Below are positions 12,219 to 26,131 of a stretch of 64,000 nt of DNA, piece by piece. The position numbers and the translations under genes are program-made. The notes beneath the pieces were generated by a model. The model did no database searches, was not told where the DNA came from, and saw only the letters and a list, made by a program, of their open reading frames with translations. The stretch is from Henricia sp. BOLD:AAB3569 (Eukaryota; Echinodermata; Asteroidea; Spinulosida; Echinasteridae), in the NCBI GenBank assembly GCA_037783545.1, contig JBBELK010001653.1, positions 62,001-126,000 on the forward strand. Direction: 5' to 3'. Within the stretch, counting starts at the first letter, position 1, and each line of letters opens with the position of its first letter.

Positions 12219-13110
12219 GAGGCTTCCTGACTGCTCTCACGCAAACCGTGGCTGTCTGTACACACCTCTTTGGGGTACTCCTGAGTTGTGCGCATGCTCA
12301 GTCATTCGGACTGTCGTTAACGCACCGCAGTTTGGCTCGGCAATTTGGTCAAAGTGTGGTCCAAACGTCGGCAAATTTGGAGGTCGAAAAATGTTCCGAC
12401 GAACTTCAAATTTTGCATGCCCTAAACTCTCTATATTGCGCACTTGTCATAAAAAATTGACAGACTTTCGCCGGGAAATGGCAGAGAAATTTCAAAGTTT
12501 AGAAAAAAACTGGGTTAAGGCTTCCTGACTGCTCTCACGCAAACCGTGGCTGTCTGTACACACCTCTTTGGGGTACTCCTGAGTTGTGCGCATGCTCAGT
12601 CATTCGGACTGTCGTTAACGCACCGCAGTTTGGCTCGGCAATTTGGTCAAAGTGTGGTCCAAACGTCGGCAAATTTGGAGGTCGAAAAATGTTCCGACAA
12701 ACTTCAAATTTTGCATGCCCTAAACTCTCTATATTGCGCACTTGTCATAAAAAATTGACAGACTTTCTCCGGGAAATGGCAGAGAAATTTCAAAGTTTAG
12801 AAAAAACTGGGTTGAGGCTTCCTGACTGCTCTCACGCAAACCGTGGCTGTCTGTACACACCTCTTTGGGGTACTCCTGAGTTGTGCGCATGCTCAGTCAT
12901 TCGGACTGTCGTTAACGCACCGCAGTTTGGCTCGGCAATTTGGTCAAAGTGTGGTCCAAACGTCGGCAAATTTGGAGGTCGAAAAATGTTCCGACGAACT
13001 TCAAATTTTGCATGCCCTAAACTCTCTATATTGCGCACTTGTCATAAAAAATTGACAGACTTTCGCCGGGAAATGGCAGAGAAATTTCAAAGTTTAGAAA
13101 AAACTGGGTT

Positions 13111-14893
13111 GAGGCTTCCTGACTGCTCTCACGCAAACCGTGGCTGTCTGTACACACCTCTTTGGGGTACTCCTGAGTTGTGCGCATGCTCAGTCATTCG
13201 GACTGTCGTTAACGCACCGCAGTTTGGCTCGGCAATTTGGTCAAAGTGTGGTCCAAACGTCGGCAAATTTGGAGGTCGAAAAATGTTCCGACGAACTTCA
13301 AATTTTGCATGCCCTAAACTCTCTATATTGCGCACTTGTCATAAAAAATTGACAGACTTTCGCCGGGAAATGGCAGAGAAATTTCAAAGTTGAGAAAAAA
13401 CTGGGTTGAGGCTTCCTGACTGCTCTCACGCAAACCGTGGCTGTCTGTACACACCTCTTTGGGGTACTCCTGAGTTGTGCGCATGCTCAGTCATTCGGAC
13501 TGTCGTTAACGCACCGCAGTTTGGCTCGGCAATTTGGTCAAAGTGTGGTCCAAACGTCGGCGAATTTGGAGGTCGAAAAATGTTCCGACGAACTTCAAAT
13601 TTTGCATGCCCTAAATTCTCTATATTGCGCACTTGTCATAAAAAATTGACAGACTTTCGCCGGGAAATGGCAGAGAAATTTCAAAGTTGAGAAAAAACTG
13701 GGTTGAGGCTTCCTGACTGCTCTCACGCAAACCGTGGCTGTCTGTACACACCTCTTTGGGGTACTCTTGAGTTGTGCGCATGCTCAGTCATTCGGACTGT
13801 CGTTAACGCACCGCAGTTTGGCTCGGCAATTTGGTCAAAGTGTGGTCCAAACGTCGGCGAATTTGGAGGTCGAAAAATGTTCCGACGAACTTCAAATTTT
13901 GCATGCCCTAAACTCTCTATATTGCGCACTTGTCATAAAAAATTGACAGACTTTCGCCGGGAAATGGCAGAGAAATTTCAAAGTTTAGAAAAAACTGGGT
14001 TGAGGCTTTCTGACTGCTCTCACGCAAACCGTGGCTGTCTGTACACACCTCTTTGGGGTACTCCTGAGTTGTGCGCATGCTCAGTCATTCGGACTGTCGT
14101 TAACGCACCGCAGTTTGGCTCGGCAATTTGGTCAAAGTGTGGTCCAAACGTCGGCAAATTTGGAGGTCGAAAAATGTTCCGACGAACTTCAAATGTTGTA
14201 TGCCCTAAACTCTCTATATTGCACACTTGTCATAAAAAATTGACAGACTTTCGCCGGGAAATGGCAGAGAAATTTCAAAGTTTAGAAAAAACTGGGTTGA
14301 GGCTTCCTGACTGCTCTCACGCAAACCGTGGCTGTCTGTACACACCTCTTTGGGGTACTCCTGAGTTGTGCGCATGCTCAGTCATTCGGACTGTCGTTAA
14401 CGCACCGCAGTTTGGCTCGGCAATTTGGTCAAAGTGTGGTCCAAACGTCGGCAAATTTGGAGGTCGAAAAATGTTCCGACAAACTTCAAATTTTGCATGC
14501 CCTAAACTCTCTATATTGCGCACTTGTCATAAAAAATTGACAGACTTTCTCCGGGAAATGGCAGAGAAATTTCAAAGTTTAGAAAAAACTGGGTTGAGGC
14601 TTCCTGACTGCTCTCACGCAAACCGTGGCTGTCTGTACACACCTCTTTGGGGTACTCCTGAGTTGTGCGCATGCTCAGTCATTCGGACTGTCGTTAACGC
14701 ACCGCAGTTTGGCTCGGCAATTTGGTCAAAGTGTGGTCCAAACGTCGGCAAATTTGGAGGTCGAAAAATGTTCCGACGAACTTCAAATTTTGCATGCCCT
14801 AAACTCTCTATATTGCGCACTTGTCATAAAAAATTGACAGACTTTCGCCGGGAAATGGCAGAGAAATTTCAAAGTTTAGAAAAAAACTGGGTT
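13111..14893 (+). repeat. Higher-order block B, copy 2 (6 monomers, 1783 bp)
   Basis: Monomer by monomer it repeats the block at 8654-10435, including aatgttgtatg, the gcacac change and gacaaacttc. The last monomer ends with an extra A and a ttaagg junction instead of ttgagg, so the match stops there. The two copies are separated by about 2.7 kb that holds the partial copy. Confidence 0.85.
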
Positions 14894-17270
14894 AAGGCTT
14901 CCTGACTGCTCTCACGCAAACCGTGGCTGTCTGTACACACCTCTTTGGGGGTACTCCTGAGTTGTGCGCATGCTCAGTCATTCGGACTGTCGTTAACGCA
15001 CCGCAGTTTGGCTCGGCAATTTGGTCAAAGTGTGGTCCAAACGTCGGCAAATTTGGAGGTCGAAAAATGTTCCGACGAACTTCAAATTTTGCATGCCCTA
15101 AACTCTCTATATTGCGCACTTGTCATAAAAATTGACAGACTTTCGCCGGGAAATGGCAGAGAAATTTCAAAGTTTGGAAAAAACTGGGTTGAGGCTTCCT
15201 GACTGCTCTCACGCAAACCGTGGCTGTCTGTACACACCTCTTTGGGGTACTCCTGAGTTGTGCGCATGCTCAGTCATTCGGACTGTCGTTAACGCACCGC
15301 AGTTTGGCTCGGCAATTTGGTCAAAGTGTGGTCCAAACGTCGGCAAATTTGGAGGTCGAAAAATGTTCCGACGAACTTCAAATTTTGCATGCCCTAAACT
15401 CTCTATATTGCGCACTTGTCATAAATAATTGACAGACTTTCGCCGGGAAATGGCAGAGAAATTTCAAAGTTTAGAAAAAACTGGGTTGAGGCTTCCTGAC
15501 TGCTCTCACGCAAACCGTGGCTGTCTGTACACACCTCTTTGGGGTACTCCTGAGTTGTGCGCATGCTCAGTCATTCGGACTGTCGTTAACGCACCGCAGT
15601 TTGGCTCGGCAATTTGGTCAAAGTGTGGTCCAAACGTCGGCAAATTTGGAGGTCGAAAAATGTTCCGACGAACTTCAAATTTTGCATGCCCTAAACTCTC
15701 TATATTGCGCACTTGTCATAAAAAATTGACAGACTTTCGCCGGGAAATGGCAGAGAAATTTCAAAGTTTAGAAAAAAATGGGTTGAGGCTTCCTGACTGC
15801 TCTCACGCAAACCGTGGCTGTCTGTACACACCTCTTTGGGGTACTCCTGAGTTGTGCGCATGCTCAGTCATTCGGACTGTCGTTAACGCACCGCAGTTTG
15901 GCTCGGCAATTTGGTCAAAGTGTGGTCCAAACGTCGGCAAATTTGGAGGTCGAAAAATGTTCCGACGAACTTCAAATTTTGCACGCCCTAAACTCTCTAT
16001 ATTGCGCACTTGTCATACAAAAATTGACAGACTTTCGCCGGGAAATGGCAGAGAAATTTCAAAGTTTAGAAAAAACTGGGTTGAGGCTTCCTGACTGCTC
16101 TCACGCAAACCGTGGCTGTCTGTACACACCTCTTTGGGGTACTCCTGAGTTGTGCGCATGCTCAGTCATTCGGACTGTCGTTAACGCACCGCAGTTTGGC
16201 TCGGCAATTTGGTCAAAGTGTGGTCCAAACGTGGGCACATTTGGAGGTCGAAAAATGTTCCGACGAACTTCAAATTTTGCATGCCCTAAACTCTCTATAT
16301 TGCGCACTTGTCATAAAAAATTGACAGACTTTCGCCGGGAAATGGCAGAGAAATTTCAAAGTTTAGAAAAAACTGGGTTGAGGCTTCCTGACTGCTCTCA
16401 CGCAAACCGTGGCTGTCTGTACACACCTCTTTGGGGTACTCCTGAGTTGTGCGCATGCTCAGTCATTCGGACTGTCGTTAACGCACCGCAGTTTGGCTCG
16501 GCAATTTGGTCAAAGTGTGGTCCAAACGTCGGCAAATTTGGAGGTCGAAAAATGTTCCGACGAACTTCAAATTTTGCATGCCCTAAACTCTCTATATTGC
16601 GCACTTGTCATAACAAATTGACAGACTTTCGCCGGGAAATGGCAGAGAAATTTCAAAGTTGAGAAAAAACTGGGTTGAGGCTTCCTGACTGCTCTCACGC
16701 AAACCGTGGCTGTCTGTACACACCTCTTTGGGGTACTCCTGAGTTGTGCGAATGCTCAGTCATTCGGACTGTCGTTAACGCACCGCAGTTTGGCTCGGCA
16801 ATTTGGTCAAAGTGTGGTCCAAACGTCGGCGAATTTGGAGGTCGAAAAATGTTCCGACGAACTTCACATTTTGCATGCCCTAAACTCTCTATATTGCGCA
16901 CTTGTCATAAAAAATTGACAGACTTTCGCCGAGAAATGGCAGAGAAATTTCAAAGTTGAGAAAAAACTGGGTTGAGGCTTCCTGACTGCTCTCACGCAAA
17001 CCGTGGCTGTCTGTACACACCTCTTTGGGGTACTCTTGAGTTGTGCGCATGCTCAGTCATTCGGACTGTCGTTAACGCACCGCAGTTTGGCTCGGCAATT
17101 TGGTCAAAGTGTGGTCCAAACGTCGGCGAATTTGGAGGTCGAAAAATGTTCCGACGAACTTCAAATTTTGCATGCCATAAACTCTCTATATTGCGCACTT
17201 GTCATAAAAAATTGACAGACTTTCGCCGGGAAATGGCAGAGAAATTTCAAAGTTTAGAAAAAACTGGGTT

Positions 17271-20200
17271 GAGGCTTCCTGACTGCTCTCACGCAAACCG
17301 TGGCTGTCTGTACACACCTCTTTGGGGGTACTCCTGAGTTGTGCGCATGCTCAGTCATTCGGACTGTCGTTAACGCACCGCAGTTTGGCTCGGCAATTTG
17401 GTCAAAGTGTGGTCCAAACGTCGGCAAATTGGGAGGTCGAAAAATGTTCCGACGAACTTTAAATTTTGCATGCCCTAAACTCTCTATATTGCGCACTTTT
17501 CATAAAAAATTGACAGACTTTCGCCGGGAAATGGCAGAGAAATTTCAAAGTTTAGAAAAAACTGGGTTGAGGCTTCCTGACTGCTCTCACGCAAACCGTG
17601 GCTGTCTGTACACACCTCTTTGGGGTACTCCTGAGTTGTGCGCATGCTCAGTCATTCGGACTGTCGTTAACGCACCGCAGTTTGGCTCGGCAATTTGGTC
17701 AAAGTGTGGTCCAAACGTCGGCAAATTTGGAGGTCGAAAAATGTTCCGACGAACTTCAAATTTTGCATGCCCTAAACTCTCTATATTGCGCACTTGTCAT
17801 AAAAAATTGACAGACTTTCGCCGGGAAATGGCAGAGAAATTTCAAAGTTTAGAAAAAACTGGGTTGAGGCTTCCTGACTGCTCTCACGCAAACCGTGGCT
17901 GTCTGTACACACCTCTTTGGGGTACTCCTGAGCTGTGCGCATGCTCAGTCATTCGGACTGTCGTTAACGCACCGCAGTTTGGCTCGGCAATTTGGTCAAA
18001 GTGTGGTCCAAACGTCGGCAAATTTGGAGGTCGAAAAATGTTCCGACGAACTTCAAATTTTGCATGCCCTACACTCTCTATATTGCGCACTTGTCATACA
18101 AAATTGACAGACTTTCGCCGGGAAATGGCAGAGAAATTTCAAAGTTTAGAAAAAACTGGGTTGAGGCTTCCTGACTGCTCTCACGCAAACCGTGGCTGTC
18201 TGTACACACCTCTTTGGGGTACTCCTGAGTTGTGCGCATGCTCAGTCATTCGGACTGTCGTTAACGCACCGCAGTTTGGCTCGGCAATTTGGTCAAAGTG
18301 TGGTCCAAACGTCGGCAAATTTGGAGGTCGAAAAATGTTCCGACGAACTTCAAATTTTGCATGCCCTAAACTCTCTATATTGCGCACTTGTCGTAAAAAA
18401 TTGACAGACTTTCGCCGGGAAATGGCAGAGAAATTTCAAAGTTTAGAAAAAACTGGGTTGAGGCTTCCTGACTGCTCTCACGCAAACCGTGGCTGTCTGT
18501 ACACACCTCTTTGGGGTACTCCTGAGCTGTGCGCATGCTCAGTCATTCGGACTGTCGTTAACGCACCGCAGTTTGGATCGGCAATTTGGTCAAAGTGTGG
18601 TCCAAACGTCGGCAAATTTGGAGGTCGAAAAATGTTCCGACGAACTTCAAATTTTGCATGCCCTAAACTCTCTATATTGCGCACTTGTCATAAAAAATTG
18701 ACAGACTTTCGCCGGGAAATGGCAGAGAAATTTCAAAGTTTAGAAAAAACTGGGTTGAGGCTTCCAGACTGCTCTCACGCAAACCGTGGCTGTCTGTACA
18801 CACCTCTTTGGGGTACTCCTGAGTTGTGCGCATGCTCAGTCATTCGGACTGTCGTTAACGCACCGCAGTTTGGCTCGGCAATTTGGTCAAAGTGTGGTCC
18901 AAACGTCGGCAAATTTGGAGGTCGAAAAATGTTCCGACGAACTTCAAATTTTGCATGCCCTACACTCTCTATATTGCGCACTTGTCATACAAAATTGACA
19001 GACTTTCGCCGGGAAATGGCAGAGAAATTTCAAAGTTTAGAAAAAAAACTGGGTTGAGGCTTCCTGACTGCTCTCACGCAAACCGTGGCTGTCTGTACAC
19101 ACCTCTTTGGGGTACTCCTGAGTTGTGCGCATGCTCAGTCATTCGGACTGTCGTTAACGCACCGCAGTTTGGCTCGGCAATTTGGTCAAAGTGTGGTCCA
19201 AACGTCGGCAAATTTGGAGGTCGAAAAATGTTCCGACGAACTTCAAATTTTGCATGCCCTAAACTCTCTATATTGCGCACTTGTCATAAAAAATTGACAG
19301 ACTTTCGCCAGGAAATGGCAGAGAAATTTCAAAGTTTAGAAAAAACTGGGTTGAGGCTTCCTGACTGCTCTCACGCAAACCGTGGCTGTCTGTACACACC
19401 TCTTTGGGGTACTCCTGAGCTGTGCGCATGCTCAGTCATTCGGACTGTCGTTAACGCACCGCAGTTTGGCTCGGCAATTTGGTCAAAGTGTGGTCCAAAC
19501 GTCGGCAAATTTGGAGGTCGAAAAATGTTCCGACGAACTTCAAATTTTGCATGCCCTAAACTCTCTATATTGCGCACTTGTCATAAAAAAATTGACAGAC
19601 TTTCGCCGGGAAATGGCAGAGAAATTTCAAAGTTTAGAAAAAACTGGGTTGAGGCTTCCTGACTGCTCTCACGCAAACCGTGGCTGTCTGTACACACCTC
19701 TTTGGGGTACTCCTGAGTTGTGCGCATGCTCAGTCATTCGGACTGTCGTTAACGCACCGCAGTTTGGCTCGGCAATTTGGTCAAAGTGTGGTCCAAACGT
19801 CGGCAAATTTGGAGGTCGAAAAATGTACCGACGAACTTCAAATTTTGCATGCCCTAAACTCTCTATATTGCGCACTTGTCATACCAAATTGACAGACTTT
19901 CGCCGGGAAATGGCAGAGAAATTTCAAAGTTTAGAAAAAACTGGGTTGAGGCTTCCTGACTGCTCTCACGCAAACCGTGGTTGTCTGTACACACCTCTTT
20001 GGGGTACTCCTGAGTTGTGCGCATGCTCAGTCATTCGGACTGTCGTTAACGCACCGCAGTTTGGCTCGGCAATTTGGTCAAAGTGTGGTCCAAACGTCGG
20101 CAAATTTGGAGGTCGAAAAATGTTCCGACGAACTTCAAATTTTGCATGCCCTAAACTCTCTATATTGCGCACTTGTCATAAAAAATTGACAGACTTTCGC

Positions 20201-23200
20201 CGGGAAATGGCAGAGAAATTTCAAAGTTTAGAAAAAACTGGGTTGAGGCTTCCTGACTGCTCTCACGCAAACCGTGGCTGTCTGTACACACCTCTTTGGG
20301 GTACTCCTGAGCTGTGCGCATGCTCAGTCATTCGGACTGTCGTTAACGCACCGCAGTTTGGCTCGGCAATTTGGTCAAAGTGTGGTCCAAACGTCGGCAA
20401 ATTTGGAGGTCGAAAAATGTTCCGACGAACTTCAAATTTTGCATGCCCTAAACTCTCTATATTGCGCACTTGTCATAACAAATTGCCATACTTTCGCCTG
20501 GAAATGGCAGAGAAATTTCAAAGTTTAGAAAAAACTGGGTTGAGGCTTCCTGACTGCTCTCACGCAAACCGTGGCTGTCTGTACACACCTCTTTGGGGTA
20601 CTCCTGAGTTGTGCGCATGCTCAGTCATTCGGACTGTCGTTAACGCACCGCAGTTTGGCTCGGCAATTTGGTCAAAGTGTGGTCCAAACGTCGGCAAATT
20701 TGGAGGTCGAAAAATGTTCCGACGAACTTCAAATTTTGCATGCCCTAAACTCTCTATATTGCGCACTTGTCATAAAAAATTGACAGACTTTCGCCGGGAA
20801 ATGGCAGAGAAATTTCAAAGTTTAGAAAAAACTGGGTTGAGGCTTCCTGACTGCTCTCACGCAAACCGTGGCTGTCTGTACACACCTCTTTGGGGTACTC
20901 CTGAGTTGTGCGCATGCTCAGTCATTCGGACTGTCGTTAACGCACCGCAGTTTGGCTCGGCAATTTGGTCAAAGTGTGGTCCAAACGTCGGCAAATTTGG
21001 AGGTCGAAAAATGTTCCGACGAACTTCAAATTTTGCATGCCCTAAACTCTCTATATTGCGCACTTGTCATACAAAATTGACAGACTTTCGCCGGGAAATG
21101 GCAGAGAAATTTCAAAGTTTAGAAAAAACTGGGTTGAGGCTTCCTGACTGCTCTCACGCAAACCGTGGCTGTCTGTACACACCTCTTTGGGGTACTCCTG
21201 AGTTGTGCGCATGCTCAGTCATTCGGACTGTCGTTAACGCACCGCAGTTTGGCTCGGCAATTTGGTCAAAGTGTGGTCCAAACGTCGGCAAATTTGGAGG
21301 TCGAAAAATGGTCCGACGAACTTCAAATTTTGCATGCCCTAAACTCTCTATATTGCGCACTTGTCATAAAAAATTGACAGACTTTCGCCGGGAAATGGCA
21401 GAGAAATTTCAAAGTTTAGAAAAAACTGGGTTGAGGCTTCCTGACTGCTCTCACGCAAACCGTGGCTGTCTGTACACACCTCTTTGGGGTACTCCTGAGT
21501 TGTGCGCATGCTCAGTCATTCGGACTGTCGTTAACGCACCGCAGTTTGGCTTGGCAATTTGGTCAAAGTGTGGTCCAAACGTCGGCAAATTTGGAGGTCG
21601 AAAAATGTTCCGACGAACTTCAAATTTTGCATGCCCTAAACTCTCTATATTGCGCACTTGTCATAAAAAATTGACAGACTTTCGCCGGGAAATGGCAGAG
21701 AAATTTCAAAGTTTAGAAAAGACTGGGTTGAGGCTTCCTGACTGCTCTCACGCAAACCGTGGCTGTCTGTACACACTTCTTTGGGGTACTCCTGAGTTGT
21801 GCGCATGCTCAGTCATTCGGACTGTCGTTAACGCACCGCAGTTTGGCTCGGCAATTTGGTCAAAGTGTGGTCCAAACGTCGGCAAATTTGGAGGTCGAAA
21901 AATGTTCCGACGAACTTCAAATTTTGCATGCCCTAAACTCTCTATATTGCGCACTTGTCATAAAAAATTGACAGACTTTCGCCGGGAAATGGCAGAGAAA
22001 TTTCAAAGTTTAGAAAAAACTGGGTTGAGGCTTCCTGACTGCTCTCACGCAAACCGTGGCTGTCTGTACACACCTCTTTGGGGTACTCCTGAGTTGTGCG
22101 CATGCTCAGTCATTCGGACTGTCGTTAACGCACCGCAGTTTGGCTCGGCAATTTGGTCAAAGTGTGGTCCAAACGTCGGCAAATTTGGAGGTCGAAAAAT
22201 GTTCCGACGAACTTCAAATTTTGCATGCCCTAAACTCTCTATATTGCGCACTTGTCATAAAAAATTGACAGACTTTCGCCGGGAAATGGCAGAGAAATTT
22301 CAAAGTTTAGAAAAAACTGGGTTGAGGCTTCCTGACTGCTCTCACGCAAACCGTGGCTGTCTGTACACACCTCTTTGGGGTACTCCTGAGTTGTGCGCAT
22401 GCTCAGTCATTCGGACTGTCGTTAACGCACCGCAGTTTGGCTCGGCAATTTGGTCAAAGTGTGGTCCAGACGTCGGCAAATTTGGAGGTCGAAAAATGTT
22501 CCGACGAACTTCACATTTTGCATGCCCTAAACTCTCTATATTGCGCACTTGTCATAAAAAAATTGACAGACTTTCGCAGGGAAATGGCAGAGAAATTTCA
22601 AAGTTTAGAAAAAACTGGGTTGAGGCTTCCTGACTGCTCTCACGCAAACCGTGGCTGTCTGTACACACCTCTTTGGGGTACTCCTGAGTTGTGCGCATGC
22701 TCAGTCATTCGGACTGTCGTTAACGCACCGCAGTTTGGCTCGGCAATTTGGTCAAAGTGTGGTCCAAACGTCGGCAAATTTGGAGGTCGAAAAATGTTCC
22801 GACGAACTTCAAATTTTGCATGCCCTAAACTCTCTATATTGCGCACTTGTCATAAAAAAATTGACAGACTTTCGCCGGGAAATGGCAGAGAAATTTCAAA
22901 GTTTAGAAAAAACTGGGTTGAGGCTTCCTGACTGCTCTCACGCAAACCGTGGCTGTCTGTACACACTTCTTTGGGGTACTCCTGAGTTGTGCGCATGCTC
23001 AGTCATTCGGACTGTCGTTAACGCACCGCAGTTTGGCTCGGCAATTTGGTCAAAGTGTGGTCCAAACGTCGGCAAATTTGGAGGTCGAAAAATGTTCCGA
23101 CGAACTTCAAATTTTGCATGCCCTAAACTCTCTATATTGCGCACTTGTCATACAAAATTGACAGACTTTCGCCGGGAAATGGCAGAGAAATTTCAAAGTT

Positions 23201-26131
23201 TAGAAAAAACTGGGTTGAGGCTTCCTGACTGCTCTCACGCAAACCGTGGCTGTCTGTACACACTTCTTTGGGGTACTCCTGAGTTGGGCGCATGCTCAGT
23301 CATTCGGACTGTCGTTAACGCACCGCAGTTTGGCTCGGCAATTTGGTCAAAGTGTGGTCCAAACGTCGGCAAATTTGGAGGTCGAAAAATGTTCCGACGA
23401 ACTTCAAATTTTGCATGCCCTAAACTCTCTATATTGCGCACTTGTCATAAAAAATTGACAGACTTTCGCCGGGAAATGGCAGAGAAATTTTAAAGTTTAG
23501 AAAAAACTGGGTTGAGGCTTCCTGACTGCTCTCACGCAAACCGTGGCTGTCTGTACACACCTCTTTGGGGTACTCCTGAGTTGTGCGCATGCTCAGTCAT
23601 TCGGACTGTCGTTAACGCACCGCAGTTTGGCTCGGCAATTTGGTCAAAGTGTGGTCCAAACGTCGGCAAATTTGGAGGTCGAAAAATGTTCCGACGAACT
23701 TCAAATGTTGCATGCCCTAAACTCTCTATATTGCGCACTTGTCATAAAAAATTGACAGACTTTCGCCGGGAAATGGCAGAGAAATTTCAAAGTTTAGAAA
23801 AAACTGGGTTGAGGCTTCCTGACTGCTCTCACGCAAACCGTGGCTGTCTGTACACACCTCTTTGGGGTACTCCTGAGTTGTGCGCATGCTCAGTCATTCG
23901 GACTGTCGTTAACGCACCGCAGTTTGGCTCGGCAATTTGGTCAAAGTGTGGTCCAAACGTCGGCAAATTTGGAGGTCGAAAAATGTTCCGACGAACTTCA
24001 CATTTTGCATGCCCTAAACTCTCTATATTGCGCACTTGTCATAAAAAATTGACAGACTTTCGCCGGGAAATGGCAGAGAAATTTCAAAGTTTAGAAAAAA
24101 CTGGGTTGAGGCTTCCTGACTGCTCTCACGCAAACCGTGGCTGTCTGTACACACCTCTTTGGGGTACTCCTGAGTTGTGCGCATGCTCAGTCATTCGGAC
24201 TGTCGTTAACGCACCGCAGTTTGGCTCGGCAATTTGGTAAAAGTGTGGTCCAAACGTCGGCAAATTTGGAGGTCGAAAAATGTTCCGACGAACTTCAAAT
24301 TTTGCATGCCCTAAACTCTCTATATTGCGCACTTGTCATAAAAAAATGGACAGACTTTCGCCGGGAAATGGCAGAGAAATTTCAAAGTTTAGAAAAAACT
24401 GGGTTGAGGCTTCCTGACTGCTCTCACGCAAACCGTGGCTGTCTGTACACACTTATTTGGGGTACTCCTGAGTTGTGCGCATGCTCAGTCATTCGGACTG
24501 TCGTTAACGCACCGCAGTTTGGCTCGGCAATTTGGTCAAAGTGTGGTCCAAACGTCGGCAAATTTGGAGGTCGAAAAATGTTCCGACGAACTTCAAATTT
24601 TGCATGCCCTAAACTCTCTATATTGCGCACTTGTCATAAAAAATTGACAGACTTTCGCCGGGAAATGGCAGAGAAATTTCAAAGTTTAGAAAAAACTGGG
24701 TTGAGGCTTCCTGACTGCTCTCACGCAAACCGTGGCTGTCTGTACACACCTCTTTGGGGTACTCCTGAGTTGTGCGCATGCTCAGTCATTCGGACTGTCG
24801 TTAACGCACCGCAGTTTGGCTCGGCAATTTGGTCAAAGTGTGGTCCAAACGTCGGCAAATTTGGAGGTCGAAAAATGTTCCGACGAACTTCAAATTTTGC
24901 ATGCCCTAAACTCTCTATATTGCGCACTTGTCATAAAAAAATTGACAGACTTTCGCCGGGAAATGGCAGAGAAATTTCAAAGTTTAGAAAAAACTGGGTT
25001 GAGGCTTCCTGACTGCTCTCACGCAAACCGTGGCTGTCTGTACACACTTATTTGGGGTACTCCTGAGTTGTGCGCATGCTCAGTCATTCGGACTGTCGTT
25101 AACGCACCGCAGTTTGGCTCGGCAATTTGGTCAAAGTGTGGTCCAAACGTCGGCAAATTTGGAGGTCGAAAAATGTTCCGACGAACTTCAAATTTTGCAT
25201 GCCCTAAACTCTCTATATTGCGCACTTGTCATAAAAAATTGACAGACTTTCGCCGGGAAATGGCAGAGAAATTTCAAAGTTTAGAAAAAACTGGGTTGAG
25301 GCTTCCTGACTGCTCTCACGCAAATCGTGGCTGTCTGTACACACCTCTTTGGGGTACTCCTGAGTTGTGCGCATGCTCAGTCATTCGGACTGTCGTTAAC
25401 GCACCGCAGTTTGGCTCGGCAATTTGGTCAAAGTGTGGTCCAAACGTCGGCAAATTTGGAGGTCGAAAAATGTTCCGACGAACTTCAAATTGTGCATGCC
25501 CTAAACTCTCTATATTGCGCACTTGTCATAAAAAATTGACAGACTTTCGCCGGGAAATGGCAGAGAAATTTCAAAGTTTAGAAAAAACTGGGTTGAGGCT
25601 TCCTGACTGCTCTCACGCAAACCGTGGCTGTCTGTACACACCTCTTTGGGGTACTCCTGAGTTGTGCGCATGCTCAGTCATTCGGACTGTCGTTAACGCA
25701 CCGCAGTTTGGCTCGGCAATTTGGTCAAAGTGTGGTCCAAACGTCGGCAAATTTGGAGGTCGAAAAATGTTCCGACGAACTTCAAATTTTGCATGCCCTA
25801 AACTCTCTATATTGCGCACTTGTCATAAAAAATTGACAGACTTTCGCCGGGAAATGGCAGAGAAATTTCAAAGTTTAGAAAAAACTGGGTTGAGGCTTCC
25901 TGACTGCTCTCACGCAAACCGTGGCTGTCTGTACACACCTCTTTGGGGTACTCCTGAGTTGTGCGCATGCTCAGTCATTCGGACTGTCGTTAACGCACCG
26001 CAGTTTGGCTCGGCAATTTGGTCAAAGTGTGGTCCAAACGTCGGCAAATTTGGAGGTCGAAAAATGTTCCGACGAACTTCAAATTTTGCATGCCCTAAAC
26101 TCTCTATATTGCGCACTTGTCATAAAAAATT
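17271..26131 (+). repeat. Satellite subregion with weak higher-order structure
   Basis: About 30 monomers lack a long repeating order of variants. Scattered recurring markers are gagctgtgcg (monomers starting at 17866, 18460, 19353 and 20245), tacactctc with catacaaaattg (17866 and 18757), cacttcttt (21730, 22920, 23217) and cacttattt (24406, 25001). Spacings of two or three monomers suggest small, older or eroded HORs. Several copies have private substitutions, for example tggtaaaag near 24237 and atggtccg near 21308. Confidence 0.75.

Larger units (their letters stand above)
7465..17270 (+). repeat. Satellite subregion B with its own variant set
   Basis: About 33 monomers share variants rare elsewhere: ggcgaattt without m3's other marks, actcttgag, ctttctgac, aatgttgtatg with gcacac, gacaaacttc, tttctccggg, and tttcaaagttgag. 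These recur in blocks offset by 2674 and 4457 bp, described separately. Two monomers (near 14948 and 17326) have a GGGGG instead of a GGGG run. The monomer starting at 16083 has a private gtgggcacat. Confidence 0.85.

Noticed and set aside
19382-22633. 1083-codon forward open frame
   Set aside because: Same artefact. It begins and ends where a one-base change in an A run shifts the phase, not at gene-like boundaries.
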